NCBI GenBank assembly: GCA_945901145.1
Contig: CAMDJY010000058.1
Location: 1-8,178, forward strand
DNA: 8,178 nt
From: Legionella genomosp. 1
GTDB taxonomy: Bacteria; Pseudomonadota; Gammaproteobacteria; Legionellales; Legionellaceae
Reading direction: 5' to 3'
In this document: positions 1 through 6,580 of the stretch, in pieces
Layout of the letters: every line of letters begins with the position of its first letter
Position numbering within the stretch: the first letter of the stretch is position 1
Translations under genes and position numbers: made by a program
The notes under the pieces: generated by a model
The model's database searches: none
What the model was told of the DNA's origin: nothing
Seen by the model: the letters and a program-made list of their open reading frames with translations, nothing else

Positions 1-1968
1 TTTTTAGGTGTGCCAATTATTCAGCATCGTAAGTTATATGGTGTCCTGATTGCACAACAAGAAGAACAACGTTGTTTTGACGATGCGGAAGAAGCTTTTT
101 TAATCACACTCACCGCACAGCTAGGCGGGTTGCTCGCACATGCTGAAGCAACCGGTGAATTAGCATCACTCACATTACCACCACATGCCAGTAAGCTCTC
201 TAAATCTGAACTCACGCAAATTACACTGACAGGGATTGGGGCGGTTCCTGGCGTCGCCATTGGTAGCGCCGTTGTCATTTACCCACCTGCAGACATCGAT
301 GCAGTCACGAAACAACTGACGGACAACATCGAACAAGAAATCACGCTGTTTTATCAAGCCTTGCAAACCGCCCGCGAAGCCATGCATCGCTTAAGCCGAC
401 GGATGAAATCAACCGTCGCTGAAAGTGAATATGCATTATTCGATGTGTATTTACACATTTTAGACAATGAAAATCTTGGCATTGAAGTCGAGCGTGAAAT
501 TAGAGAGCAATCACTCACGGCCCAAGCTGCACTCGCTTTTGTCATCAAACAACACATTGCTCATTTTAATCATATGAAAGATGATTATCTACGCGAGCGC
601 GCCAGTGATCTCAAAGATATTGGTCGGCGTGTATTAGCAGAACTGCAATCATCGCAACGCATAGAAACGATTTATCCCAAACGCACCATTTTAATTGGTG
701 AAGAAATTACAGCATCTGCACTCGCCGAAGTCCCAGAAGGACAGCTGGTCGGTGTCGTCTCTGCTAAAGGTGCCAATAACTCACATGTAGCGATTTTAGC
801 TCGTGCACTTGGCGTGCCAACAGTGATGGGGGTCCGTGGACTTAAAATCGAACAATTATCACGTCGAGCCATCATTGTCGATGGTTATGATGGCAATGTA
901 TTCATTTCTCCCTCTAAAATGCTCTTAAGCGAATACAAGCAGCTGGCTCAGGAAGAAAATGAACTTAATCAAAATCTGATCACGCTTCGTGATAAACCTG
1001 CAGAAACAACTGATAATCACCACATATCACTACAAGTTAATACCGGCTTAGCCATGGATGCCGGGCTCTCCATGAGTGTCGGGGCCGAAGGCGTAGGACT
1101 TTATCGCTCTGAGATCCCTTTTATGCGACGTGATTGCTTCCCCTCAGAAGATGAACAATACATCATTTATCGGCAAATATTAAAAGCGTTCGCCCCGCGA
1201 AAAGTCACGATGAGAACTCTTGATATTGGCGGCGATAAATTACTGCCTTATTTTCCTGTAGAAGAGGACAACCCTTATTTAGGATGGCGAGGGATTCGCA
1301 TTACCTTGGATCATCCTGATATATTTTTATTACAAGTCCGAGCGATGATGCGCGCCAACCAAGGTCTAAATAATTTACGAATTTTATTGCCGATGATTAC
1401 AACGCTCAATGAAGTTGATGAAGCAAGTTATCTAATTGAACAAGCGTATCATGAGTTACTCGATGAAAATCTTACAATTGAAAAACCCGAATTAGGGGTT
1501 ATGATTGAAGTCCCGGCCGCAGTTTATCAAGCGCGAGAGCTTGCAAGACGTGTGAATTTTCTATCTATCGGCAGTAATGATTTAATTCAATATTTACTCG
1601 CCGTCGATAGAAATAACGCCCGCGTTTCAAGTCTATATGATGCACTGCATCCTGCAGTATTACAGACCCTATTAAAAGTAGTTGAAGGCGGCCATGCTGC
1701 TGGCGTTGAAGTCGGTATTTGTGGTGAAATGGCCAGCGACCCGTATGCAGTTGTATTACTATTAGCGATGGGATTTGATACACTCAGCATGAACTCAACC
1801 AGTTTACCCCGCGTCAAGTGGATTATTCGTAGTTTTTCCATGGCAAATGCACGTAAAATTCTGGCAGATGTTCTTGAACTTGAGCATGCTGCTGATATTC
1901 GTTTGCATATACAACGTGCGTTAGAACATGAAGGCTTAGGGGGGCTAATTCGAGCAGGAAAATCATGA
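1..1968 (+). CDS. ptsP: PTS-Ntr enzyme I (phosphoenolpyruvate-protein phosphotransferase PtsP), 5'-truncated
   Basis: This is enzyme I of the nitrogen phosphotransferase system. It autophosphorylates with PEP and passes the phosphate to NPr and then EIIA-Ntr, a cytoplasmic regulatory relay. The frame is open at base 1 and reads FLGVPII before the GTG at position 10, so that GTG is an internal Val and the true start lies upstream. 655 codons are visible; the family is about 750, so roughly 95 residues of the N-terminal GAF domain are missing. Numbering from base 1: the end of the GAF domain (1-50), the PEP-utiliser N-terminal/NPr-binding region (about 74-200), and the swivelling phosphohistidine domain with His262 in GANNSHVAILARALG. 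The PEP-binding barrel follows, with Arg369 (GLYRSE), Arg405 (RTLDIGGDK), Glu503 (MIEVPAA), Asn526-Asp527 (SIGSNDL) and Cys574 (GICGEMA), matching the catalytic set of enzyme I. The GAF remnant and the downstream lgt point to PtsP rather than sugar-specific PtsI. Confidence 0.96.
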   Translation, partial: FLGVPIIQHRKLYGVLIAQQEEQRCFDDAEEAFLITLTAQLGGLLAHAEATGELASLTLPPHASKLSKSELTQITLTGIGAVPGVAIGSAVVIYPPADIDAVTKQLTDNIEQEITLFYQALQTAREAMHRLSRRMKSTVAESEYALFDVYLHILDNENLGIEVEREIREQSLTAQAALAFVIKQHIAHFNHMKDDYLRERASDLKDIGRRVLAELQSSQRIETIYPKRTILIGEEITASALAEVPEGQLVGVVSAKGANNSHVAILARALGVPTVMGVRGLKIEQLSRRAIIVDGYDGNVFISPSKMLLSEYKQLAQEENELNQNLITLRDKPAETTDNHHISLQVNTGLAMDAGLSMSVGAEGVGLYRSEIPFMRRDCFPSEDEQYIIYRQILKAFAPRKVTMRTLDIGGDKLLPYFPVEEDNPYLGWRGIRITLDHPDIFLLQVRAMMRANQGLNNLRILLPMITTLNEVDEASYLIEQAYHELLDENLTIEKPELGVMIEVPAAVYQARELARRVNFLSIGSNDLIQYLLAVDRNNARVSSLYDALHPAVLQTLLKVVEGGHAAGVEVGICGEMASDPYAVVLLLAMGFDTLSMNSTSLPRVKWIIRSFSMANARKILADVLELEHAADIRLHIQRALEHEGLGGLIRAGKS

Positions 1969-1989
1969 AATATCAAGAAAAGAATCGTT

Positions 1990-2808
1990 ATGCTAACATT
2001 ACCATTGATTAATCCAATTGCTTTTTCCCTCGGCCCACTTCAAGTGCATTGGTATGGCTTGATGTATCTTTTCGGTTTTTTTTCTGCTTGGATGCTTGCC
2101 CGTTGGCGAACCAAACATTTTCAATTAACCTGGACCCAAGAAGAAATCAGTGACTTGATTTTTTATTCAGCAATGGGTGTGGTGCTGGGTGGACGCTTCG
2201 GCTATCTCTTATTTTACAATACCCATGCATTGCTCTCAGAACCATGGATATTTTTTAAACTTTGGCAAGGCGGCATGTCTTTTCATGGGGGGTTGATCGG
2301 TGTATTATGTGCTACAGGCTTATTTGCATGGAAGAAACATAAACCGTTTTGGGTCGTCGCAGACTTCATTGCACCCTTAGTGCCTTTAGGACTTGCTGCT
2401 GGACGGCTTGGGAATTTAATTAACGGTGAATTATGGGGCAGAGTCACCCAGGTGCCTTGGGCAATGATATTTCCAGAAGCAGATTTACAACCCAGACATC
2501 CGTCCCCACTGTATGAACTGGGACTTGAAGGCATCGGACTCTTTATCATCATTTGGTGGTATGCCAGAAAACCAAGGCCGCCAGGAAAGATATCTGCAGT
2601 TTTTCTGATGGGATATGCTATTGCTCGTATTAGTGCAGAATGTTTTCGTGAACCTGATATTCAGCGTGGTTTTCTGGCTTTTGGATGGTTAACTGAAGGA
2701 CAACTTTTATCAATTCCCATGCTTATTTTGGGTCTATTATTGTGGTGGATAAAAAGCAATGAAAATATACCAGGATCTCTTAAAGCATATTTTAAAACAA
2801 GGTGTTAA
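1990..2808 (+). CDS. lgt: Phosphatidylglycerol-prolipoprotein diacylglyceryl transferase
   Basis: Lgt is an inner-membrane enzyme that moves diacylglycerol from phosphatidylglycerol to the lipobox Cys of prolipoproteins, the first step of lipoprotein maturation. The 272-residue product is strongly hydrophobic with several membrane segments. It carries the Lgt signature [13 protein letters not shown] (138-150). Likely catalytic or substrate-binding residues are Tyr22 (HWYGLMY), His99 (SFHGGLIG), Arg139 and Arg220 (FREPD), equivalent to E. coli Tyr26, His103, Arg143 and Arg239. The ATG at 1990 puts the family N-terminus ([18 protein letters not shown]) in its usual place. It lies 21 bp after the ptsP stop, behind only a weak purine stretch (AAGAAAAGA, 1975-1983), so translation may depend on coupling to ptsP. 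The last 17 codons overlap thyA in another frame, giving a short polar tail after the final membrane helix. Confidence 0.97.
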   Translation: MLTLPLINPIAFSLGPLQVHWYGLMYLFGFFSAWMLARWRTKHFQLTWTQEEISDLIFYSAMGVVLGGRFGYLLFYNTHALLSEPWIFFKLWQGGMSFHGGLIGVLCATGLFAWKKHKPFWVVADFIAPLVPLGLAAGRLGNLINGELWGRVTQVPWAMIFPEADLQPRHPSPLYELGLEGIGLFIIIWWYARKPRPPGKISAVFLMGYAIARISAECFREPDIQRGFLAFGWLTEGQLLSIPMLILGLLLWWIKSNENIPGSLKAYFKTRC

Positions 2809-3553
2809 CAAAGAAGATCGAACCGGCACTGGAATCTTATCGGTTTTTGGCTATCAAATGCGCTTTGATTTAACCGAAGGCTTTCCTCTCGTCACCACCA
2901 AAAAATTACATGTCAAAAGTATAATTCATGAACTCTTATGGTTTTTAAAAGGTGACACGAATATTGCTTATCTTAATGCAAATGGGGTCAGCATATGGAA
3001 TGAATGGGCAGATAAGCAAGGCAACTTAGGCCCAATCTATGGCGCTCAATGGCGAAATTGGCCAACGCATCATGGAGAAACCATTGATCAACTCAGTCAA
3101 ATTATAGAACAAATTAAAACCAATCCCCAATCACGTCGCTTAGTGGTGAATGCCTGGAACGTTGGTGAGCTTGATAAAATGGCACTAGCGCCGTGCCATG
3201 TGATGTTTCAGTTTTATGTCGCGGCCGGGCGACTGTCGTGTCAGTTATATCAACGCTCAGCAGATGTTTTTTTGGGTGTACCTTTTAATATCGCATCTTA
3301 CGCGCTACTCACTCACATGGTCGCACAAGCATGCAATCTTGACGTTGGAGAGTTTATTTGGACCGGTGGAGATTGTCATTTGTATCTTAATCATCTCGAA
3401 CAAGCCCAATTACAATTAACCCGCACACCATTTCCACTGCCTAAGCTCCATATCAAAAACAAACCCGCATCACTTTTCGAATACCAGTTCGACGACTTTG
3501 AATTTATTAATTATCAAGCACATCCAACCATTAAAGCGCCAATTGCTGTTTAA
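2759..3553 (+). CDS. thyA: Thymidylate synthase
   Basis: ThyA converts dUMP to dTMP with methylene-tetrahydrofolate as carbon donor and reductant, and is the de novo source of thymine nucleotides. The 264-residue product has the same length as E. coli ThyA and matches it along its whole length from memory: RTGTG near the N-terminus, [13 protein letters not shown], the catalytic Cys146 in [35 protein letters not shown] (dUMP-binding Arg, Asp and Asn) and the C-terminal IKAPIAV. The ATG at 2759 is well supported because [12 protein letters not shown] aligns with the family N-terminus. This makes the gene start 50 bp inside lgt. No strong ribosome binding site precedes it; a GGTGG lies about 11 bp upstream, so coupling to lgt translation is likely. 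No dihydrofolate reductase gene follows. Confidence 0.98.
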   Translation: MKIYQDLLKHILKQGVNKEDRTGTGILSVFGYQMRFDLTEGFPLVTTKKLHVKSIIHELLWFLKGDTNIAYLNANGVSIWNEWADKQGNLGPIYGAQWRNWPTHHGETIDQLSQIIEQIKTNPQSRRLVVNAWNVGELDKMALAPCHVMFQFYVAAGRLSCQLYQRSADVFLGVPFNIASYALLTHMVAQACNLDVGEFIWTGGDCHLYLNHLEQAQLQLTRTPFPLPKLHIKNKPASLFEYQFDDFEFINYQAHPTIKAPIAV

Positions 3554-3569
3554 ATCTCGGTTATTTAAA

Positions 3570-3598
3570 TTGATTTATTTTAACGCACCTGATAGACT
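3570..3598 (+). promoter_or_regulatory. Candidate sigma70-type promoter for the C1 peptidase gene
   Basis: TTGATT (3570-3575) and TAGACT (3593-3598) are separated by 17 bp, each matching 4 of 6 consensus positions. They lie in the 78-bp gap after thyA. A GAGG ribosome binding site (3622-3625) sits 6 bp before the ATG at 3632. The match is modest. The gap also shows no convincing thyA terminator, so readthrough from the operon is possible. Confidence 0.4.
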
Positions 3599-3631
3599 AT
3601 TTAATCTTTTTATGGTCAGTTGAGGTTCTAA

Positions 3632-4717
3632 ATGAGATATTTGGCTATTTTTATTGCATCATTCACGATCTTATCAAGTTCAGCCATGGCACAAGAAGAG
3701 ATGCAATTGGTTGGAAAAATTCAACAACCTATTGCTAAACCAAGCAAAACCATTGTCAAATCAATGAAAGCCAAACAAAATCAACGATTATTACCAACAT
3801 CCGTCACATTATTAAAAGTTAAGCTATCTGATCAAGCGTGGACTAAAATCCAGCTAAATACTGCCACACCGGCAACCGAGCCCCAGGGAAACTATATCAA
3901 AGGGAATGCCAACCGCGTGCAGCTGGGCATGAACCAGGTTCCAGTGTTTGATCAAGGCCCACACTCGACATGTGCAACATTTGCAAATACAGCAGCGGTC
4001 GATGCGGCTTTAAATCGTGGCGATTATATCAGTGAACTTTGCTTACTCCAGCTTGGTCGTTATTTAGAAAATCATGCATACACATTAAGCGGTTGGGATG
4101 GTTCTTTTGGCCCTATCGTTCTGAATCAAATGCAAGTTTTTGGTCTTGTCAATAAAGAAACACAACGGACTAAAGGCTGCAATGGTTATACAGAATATCC
4201 AACATCAAGCAGCGATGAGCCGCAAACAGAATTATCAATTACGGATTATCATGAGTTGAGCGAACCTATGCCAGAAGATCAAGTTGCCTGGACGCCGATT
4301 TTAGATGCTTACCAAGTATTCATTGATAAAGTTGATCCCCAAAAAACTTTAGAACAAGTCTTCAAATCATTAGATGCTGGTGATCGTTTAACCTTCGGCA
4401 TTCTCTTATTTAGACTAGATCAAGGAATCGCCGGTGCCGTCGGCAAACATCAAGTCAACAATGATACTTGGGTCTTAACACCTGAGATTATTCAAGCCAT
4501 CTATTCAAAAGGCGAAGTTGGGGCGCATGAAATGATCATCACGGGATATGATCATGATGCCATTGCCATTGATGAACACGGGCGTCCTCATAAAGGCTTA
4601 TTAACTCTGAGAAACTCTTGGGGTCAACAGCTTGGTGATCAGGGTGATTTTTATATGTCCTATGATTACTTTAAAACACTTGTGGTGGAGATTCAGCGCA
4701 TACGTAGTGCCAATTAA
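3632..4717 (+). CDS. Exported papain-like (C1 family) cysteine peptidase
   Basis: This is a 361-residue probable cysteine protease. The first 20 residues form a Sec signal peptide: Met-Arg, a hydrophobic core YLAIFIASFTIL, and cleavage after AMA, so the mature protein would begin at Gln21. A Lys/Gln-rich stretch of about 80 residues follows and may act as a propeptide. The catalytic set is visible: oxyanion-hole Gln108 and nucleophile Cys114 in FDQGPHSTCATFA (the same 6-residue spacing as papain Gln19/Cys25), His299 in GAHEMIITGYDHDA, and Asn328 in RNSWGQQLGDQGDFYMSYDYF. The Trp that usually follows the catalytic Cys in papains is Ala here. The Cys-to-His distance (185 residues) is longer than in papain, consistent with an insertion. 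Legionella encodes a related secreted C1 peptidase (Lpg2622), a comparison made from memory. Export is well supported; type II secretion to the outside is inference. The substrate is unknown. Confidence 0.85.
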   Translation: MRYLAIFIASFTILSSSAMAQEEMQLVGKIQQPIAKPSKTIVKSMKAKQNQRLLPTSVTLLKVKLSDQAWTKIQLNTATPATEPQGNYIKGNANRVQLGMNQVPVFDQGPHSTCATFANTAAVDAALNRGDYISELCLLQLGRYLENHAYTLSGWDGSFGPIVLNQMQVFGLVNKETQRTKGCNGYTEYPTSSSDEPQTELSITDYHELSEPMPEDQVAWTPILDAYQVFIDKVDPQKTLEQVFKSLDAGDRLTFGILLFRLDQGIAGAVGKHQVNNDTWVLTPEIIQAIYSKGEVGAHEMIITGYDHDAIAIDEHGRPHKGLLTLRNSWGQQLGDQGDFYMSYDYFKTLVVEIQRIRSAN

Positions 4718-5223
4718 AGCTTATCCAATTGAGATTGTACTGCTGATAAACGCTGGGTAATTTCAAGCAGCTCTGTCTGCAATACCAGCTTGGCTTCTGA
4801 CGAATCAATCTGTTTATCTAAAGATTTTTGAATCGCTTGATGTTGCTCAGTCAAGCGATTTTTCTCTTCATCTAACGTGACCAACCACTGTTGACGCGTT
4901 GCCATTTGTTGCAGGTCAAACAATGGACGCGAATGCTTTACTGATTTTTTTTGATACAACTGACACAACCGTAACAAAATATTAATTTTTCTAGATAATG
5001 CATCAACCAAATAATATATTGTTTGGGTATTTTGCAGCACTCTAAGTCGTGTAAGATCATATCTGATCTCATGTAAAACTTGTGTTGCAGTCGGCCAATC
5101 TTGATTTTGTGCACATCGAAATAAACCACTAGGTAGATTTGAAAAATGCATTGCTTCGATTTTTTCCAGACGCCACGCTAATTCAGGTAAACGTTTTTCT
5201 AATTGATCTATAATCTCTAACAT
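4714..5223 (-). CDS. Small helical protein, possibly PriC-like primosomal replication protein
   Basis: This 169-residue protein has no signal peptide or membrane segment and is almost entirely predicted helix, with a charged coiled-coil-like C-terminal third (about 110-169). Length and layout resemble PriC, which binds SSB and helps reload DnaB at stalled forks. Resemblances are an early LPSGLF segment, a middle helix (TIYYLVDALSRKINILLRL) like PriC's WLAEKLxAQIxAI, a Gln-rich helix near 110, and a C-terminal EITQRLSAVQSQLDKL resembling ExRLxRCRxALEKIE, with Arg158 in the conserved RL position. Several Arg residues typical of PriC are missing, so the match is weak and it could be an unrelated coiled-coil protein. 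GGGA (plus-strand 5231-5234) lies 7 bp before the ATG. Its stop codon overlaps that of the convergent peptidase gene, and it diverges from the phospholipase gene. Confidence 0.45.
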   Translation of the reverse strand: MLEIIDQLEKRLPELAWRLEKIEAMHFSNLPSGLFRCAQNQDWPTATQVLHEIRYDLTRLRVLQNTQTIYYLVDALSRKINILLRLCQLYQKKSVKHSRPLFDLQQMATRQQWLVTLDEEKNRLTEQHQAIQKSLDKQIDSSEAKLVLQTELLEITQRLSAVQSQLDKL

Positions 5224-5242
5224 ATCAATTTCCCAATTTCAC

Positions 5243-5271
5243 TTGAAAGCAAAGAGCGACTCCACTATATT
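5243..5271 (+). promoter_or_regulatory. Candidate sigma70 promoter for the patatin-like gene
   Basis: TTGAAA (5243-5248) and TATATT (5266-5271) are separated by an ideal 17 bp and each matches 5 of 6 consensus bases. This is the best promoter match in the window. Transcription would begin near 5278, leaving a leader of about 33 bases before the ATG at 5311. The ribosome binding site is weak (AGAGA, 5293-5297). Confidence 0.55.
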
Positions 5272-5291
5272 TCAATATAACCTATTTTAAA
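5264..5291 (-). promoter_or_regulatory. Candidate promoter for the PriC-like gene
   Basis: Reading the minus strand, TTTAAA (plus 5286-5291) and TATAGT (plus 5264-5269) are 16 bp apart, matching 4 and 5 of 6 consensus positions. This would start transcription about 30-35 bp before the ATG at 5223. It overlaps the promoter of the divergent phospholipase gene, so the two may compete. Based on hexamer matching only. Confidence 0.35.
5266..5279. repeat. 14-bp dyad TATATT-TC-AATATA in the divergent promoter region
   Basis: Perfect 6-bp inverted arms flank a 2-bp centre. The left arm is the -10 hexamer proposed for the patatin-like gene, and the dyad also overlaps the minus-strand -10. A regulator bound here could control both divergent genes. 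In AT-rich intergenic DNA such a dyad can arise by chance, and paired -10 elements on opposite strands would also produce it. Confidence 0.35.
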
Positions 5292-5310
5292 CAGAGAACT
5301 CGAATAAAGC

Positions 5311-6420
5311 ATGGCTAAGATAGCCCTATACCTAGCTGGCGGTGGCGCAAGAGGCGCTTATCAGGCCGGTGTTCTCAAAGCAATCTACCATATTCTGCAA
5401 AAAAAGGTATCCCCATTTGCAGTGATTAGTGGGGTCAGTGTTGGCAGTATTAATGCCGCAATTCTAGCACAATATGCACACGATTTTGCTTCAGGGGTAG
5501 AAACCCTTGAAGAATTATGGCGCAACATTCACTGTCAACAAGTCTACAACGCCAGCAATTATGAACTAGGTAAATCTCTTGCCAGAAACCTCAGCCATTT
5601 TATCATTAAACAACGCAAATCCGGTCATTTATTAGATACCACCCCTCTCAATCAATTTATTCATGACAATATTAACTTTAATCAAATTCGAACCAATATT
5701 GCTAATAAACATCTTGAAACCTTAGAAGTCATCACCAATTGCTACGAATTACAACAAACGATTTCATTTTACGAGCACCATCAACCGCATTTTAATGACT
5801 GGCATTATCCCCGCCATGCAAGTCAACGCACTACACTCGCAGCGGCGCATATTTTATCTTCCAGTGCCCTACCTCTATTTTTCCCGACAGTGAATATTGA
5901 TGGCTTTAATTATGGGGATGGTAGCATTGGACTCGTTTCGCCATTACGTGGTGCACTCAGATTTAATGTCGATAAAGTCCTGATTCTAGGTACCCGACAA
6001 TCCCCTACCACACCGTTAGTCGAAAAATGGCGCAATTCAGAAATTGGCTATGCTCATATTTTGGGAAGCATGTTAAACGGTCTTTTTTTAGACAATCTTG
6101 ACCGAGACATTGAAACCGTGAATCACATGAATGATATTGCACGATTACTCTCAATTTGGAAAAAACGTCAATCACCCTGGCGACCTGTTGAAACCATGCA
6201 CTTGCGACCAAGTGTCGACGTTGCCGCACTTGCGGAAGATAAATATCAAACCATGCCCAAACTTCTGCGCTTCTGCCTAAGTTTACTAGGCGCGCAACAT
6301 CAATCGGGCGAGCTATTAAGCTTTCTGCTGTTCGAAAAAGAATACACTCAAGAGCTGATTAATTTAGGTTATTACGATACCTTATCTAATGCACAAGCCA
6401 TTCAAGCATTTTTTTCTTGA
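5311..6420 (+). CDS. Patatin-like phospholipase family protein
   Basis: This 369-residue protein is a predicted serine acyl hydrolase acting on phospholipids or other acyl esters. The N-terminus carries the patatin oxyanion-hole motif GGGARGAYQAGVL (10-22), then the nucleophile elbow GVSVG with Ser43. The catalytic partner is Asp203 in YGDGSIG, giving the Ser-Asp dyad of the family; the usual DGG or DGA is DGS here. The C-terminal third (about 230-369) has an ILGSMLNGLFLDNLDRDIE segment of the kind seen in housekeeping-type bacterial patatins. There is no signal peptide or membrane helix, so the protein is cytoplasmic unless delivered by a dedicated secretion system. The ATG at 5311 fits the usual family start, a few residues before the Gly-rich motif. 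Legionellales carry several patatin paralogues, some of them type IV effectors; nothing here shows this one is an effector. The substrate is unknown. Confidence 0.9.
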   Translation: MAKIALYLAGGGARGAYQAGVLKAIYHILQKKVSPFAVISGVSVGSINAAILAQYAHDFASGVETLEELWRNIHCQQVYNASNYELGKSLARNLSHFIIKQRKSGHLLDTTPLNQFIHDNINFNQIRTNIANKHLETLEVITNCYELQQTISFYEHHQPHFNDWHYPRHASQRTTLAAAHILSSSALPLFFPTVNIDGFNYGDGSIGLVSPLRGALRFNVDKVLILGTRQSPTTPLVEKWRNSEIGYAHILGSMLNGLFLDNLDRDIETVNHMNDIARLLSIWKKRQSPWRPVETMHLRPSVDVAALAEDKYQTMPKLLRFCLSLLGAQHQSGELLSFLLFEKEYTQELINLGYYDTLSNAQAIQAFFS

Positions 6421-6519
6421 TCCTGATGGTATGCTTATGAAGATACACTTCACTGCCGATTCTAACCCAAAAATCAACTAAATTAAGATGGGACAGCCGT
6501 GGATTTTTTATTAATTCTA

Positions 6520-6548
6520 TTGCTTAGCACAATAAATCTAAATATGAT
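6520..6548 (+). promoter_or_regulatory. Candidate promoter for the secreted hydrolase gene
   Basis: TTGCTT (6520-6525) and TATGAT (6543-6548) are 17 bp apart; the -10 matches 5 of 6 and the -35 only 3 of 6. They lie in the 160-bp gap 6421-6580, which has no other gene I can support. AAGGA (6564-6568) and AGG (6570-6572) precede the ATG at 6581 as ribosome binding site candidates. The gap contains weak AT-rich inverted repeats but no clear terminator for the upstream gene. Confidence 0.4.
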
Positions 6549-6580
6549 TATTATTTTGTAGCTAAGGATAGGCTAAAATA

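Noticed and set aside
10..12. GTG at position 10 as the start of ptsP
   Set aside because: The frame is open to base 1 and the residues before it fit the GAF domain of PtsP, so the GTG is an internal Val codon.
1587..1976. 129-codon minus-strand frame opposite the end of ptsP
   Set aside because: It lies wholly within a strongly conserved coding region, shows no family motifs, and is best explained as a shadow of ptsP codon bias.
1965..2012. 15-codon frame starting in an ATGA overlap with the ptsP stop and running into lgt
   Set aside because: Too short to support as a gene, without recognisable content or a good ribosome binding site; it could act in coupling but nothing shows this.
3216..3419. 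67-codon plus-strand frame inside thyA
   Set aside because: Alternative frame of a fully conserved enzyme; no recognisable protein features.
4938..5129. 63-codon minus-strand frame inside the PriC-like gene
   Set aside because: Alternative frame of a longer gene that has a plausible ribosome binding site and start; no recognisable features.
6404..6436. Inverted repeat AAGCAT/ATGCTT at the end of the patatin gene as a terminator
   Set aside because: Only 6 bp of AT-rich stem with a 21-base loop and no following T-run.
6431..6481. 16-codon frame in the gap before the secreted hydrolase gene
   Set aside because: Very short, no ribosome binding site and no recognisable sequence.
6469..6508. 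Inverted repeat AAAAATC/GATTTTT in the 6421-6580 gap as a terminator
   Set aside because: The stem is almost all A-T with a 26-base loop, so it would be unstable; no GC-rich core.
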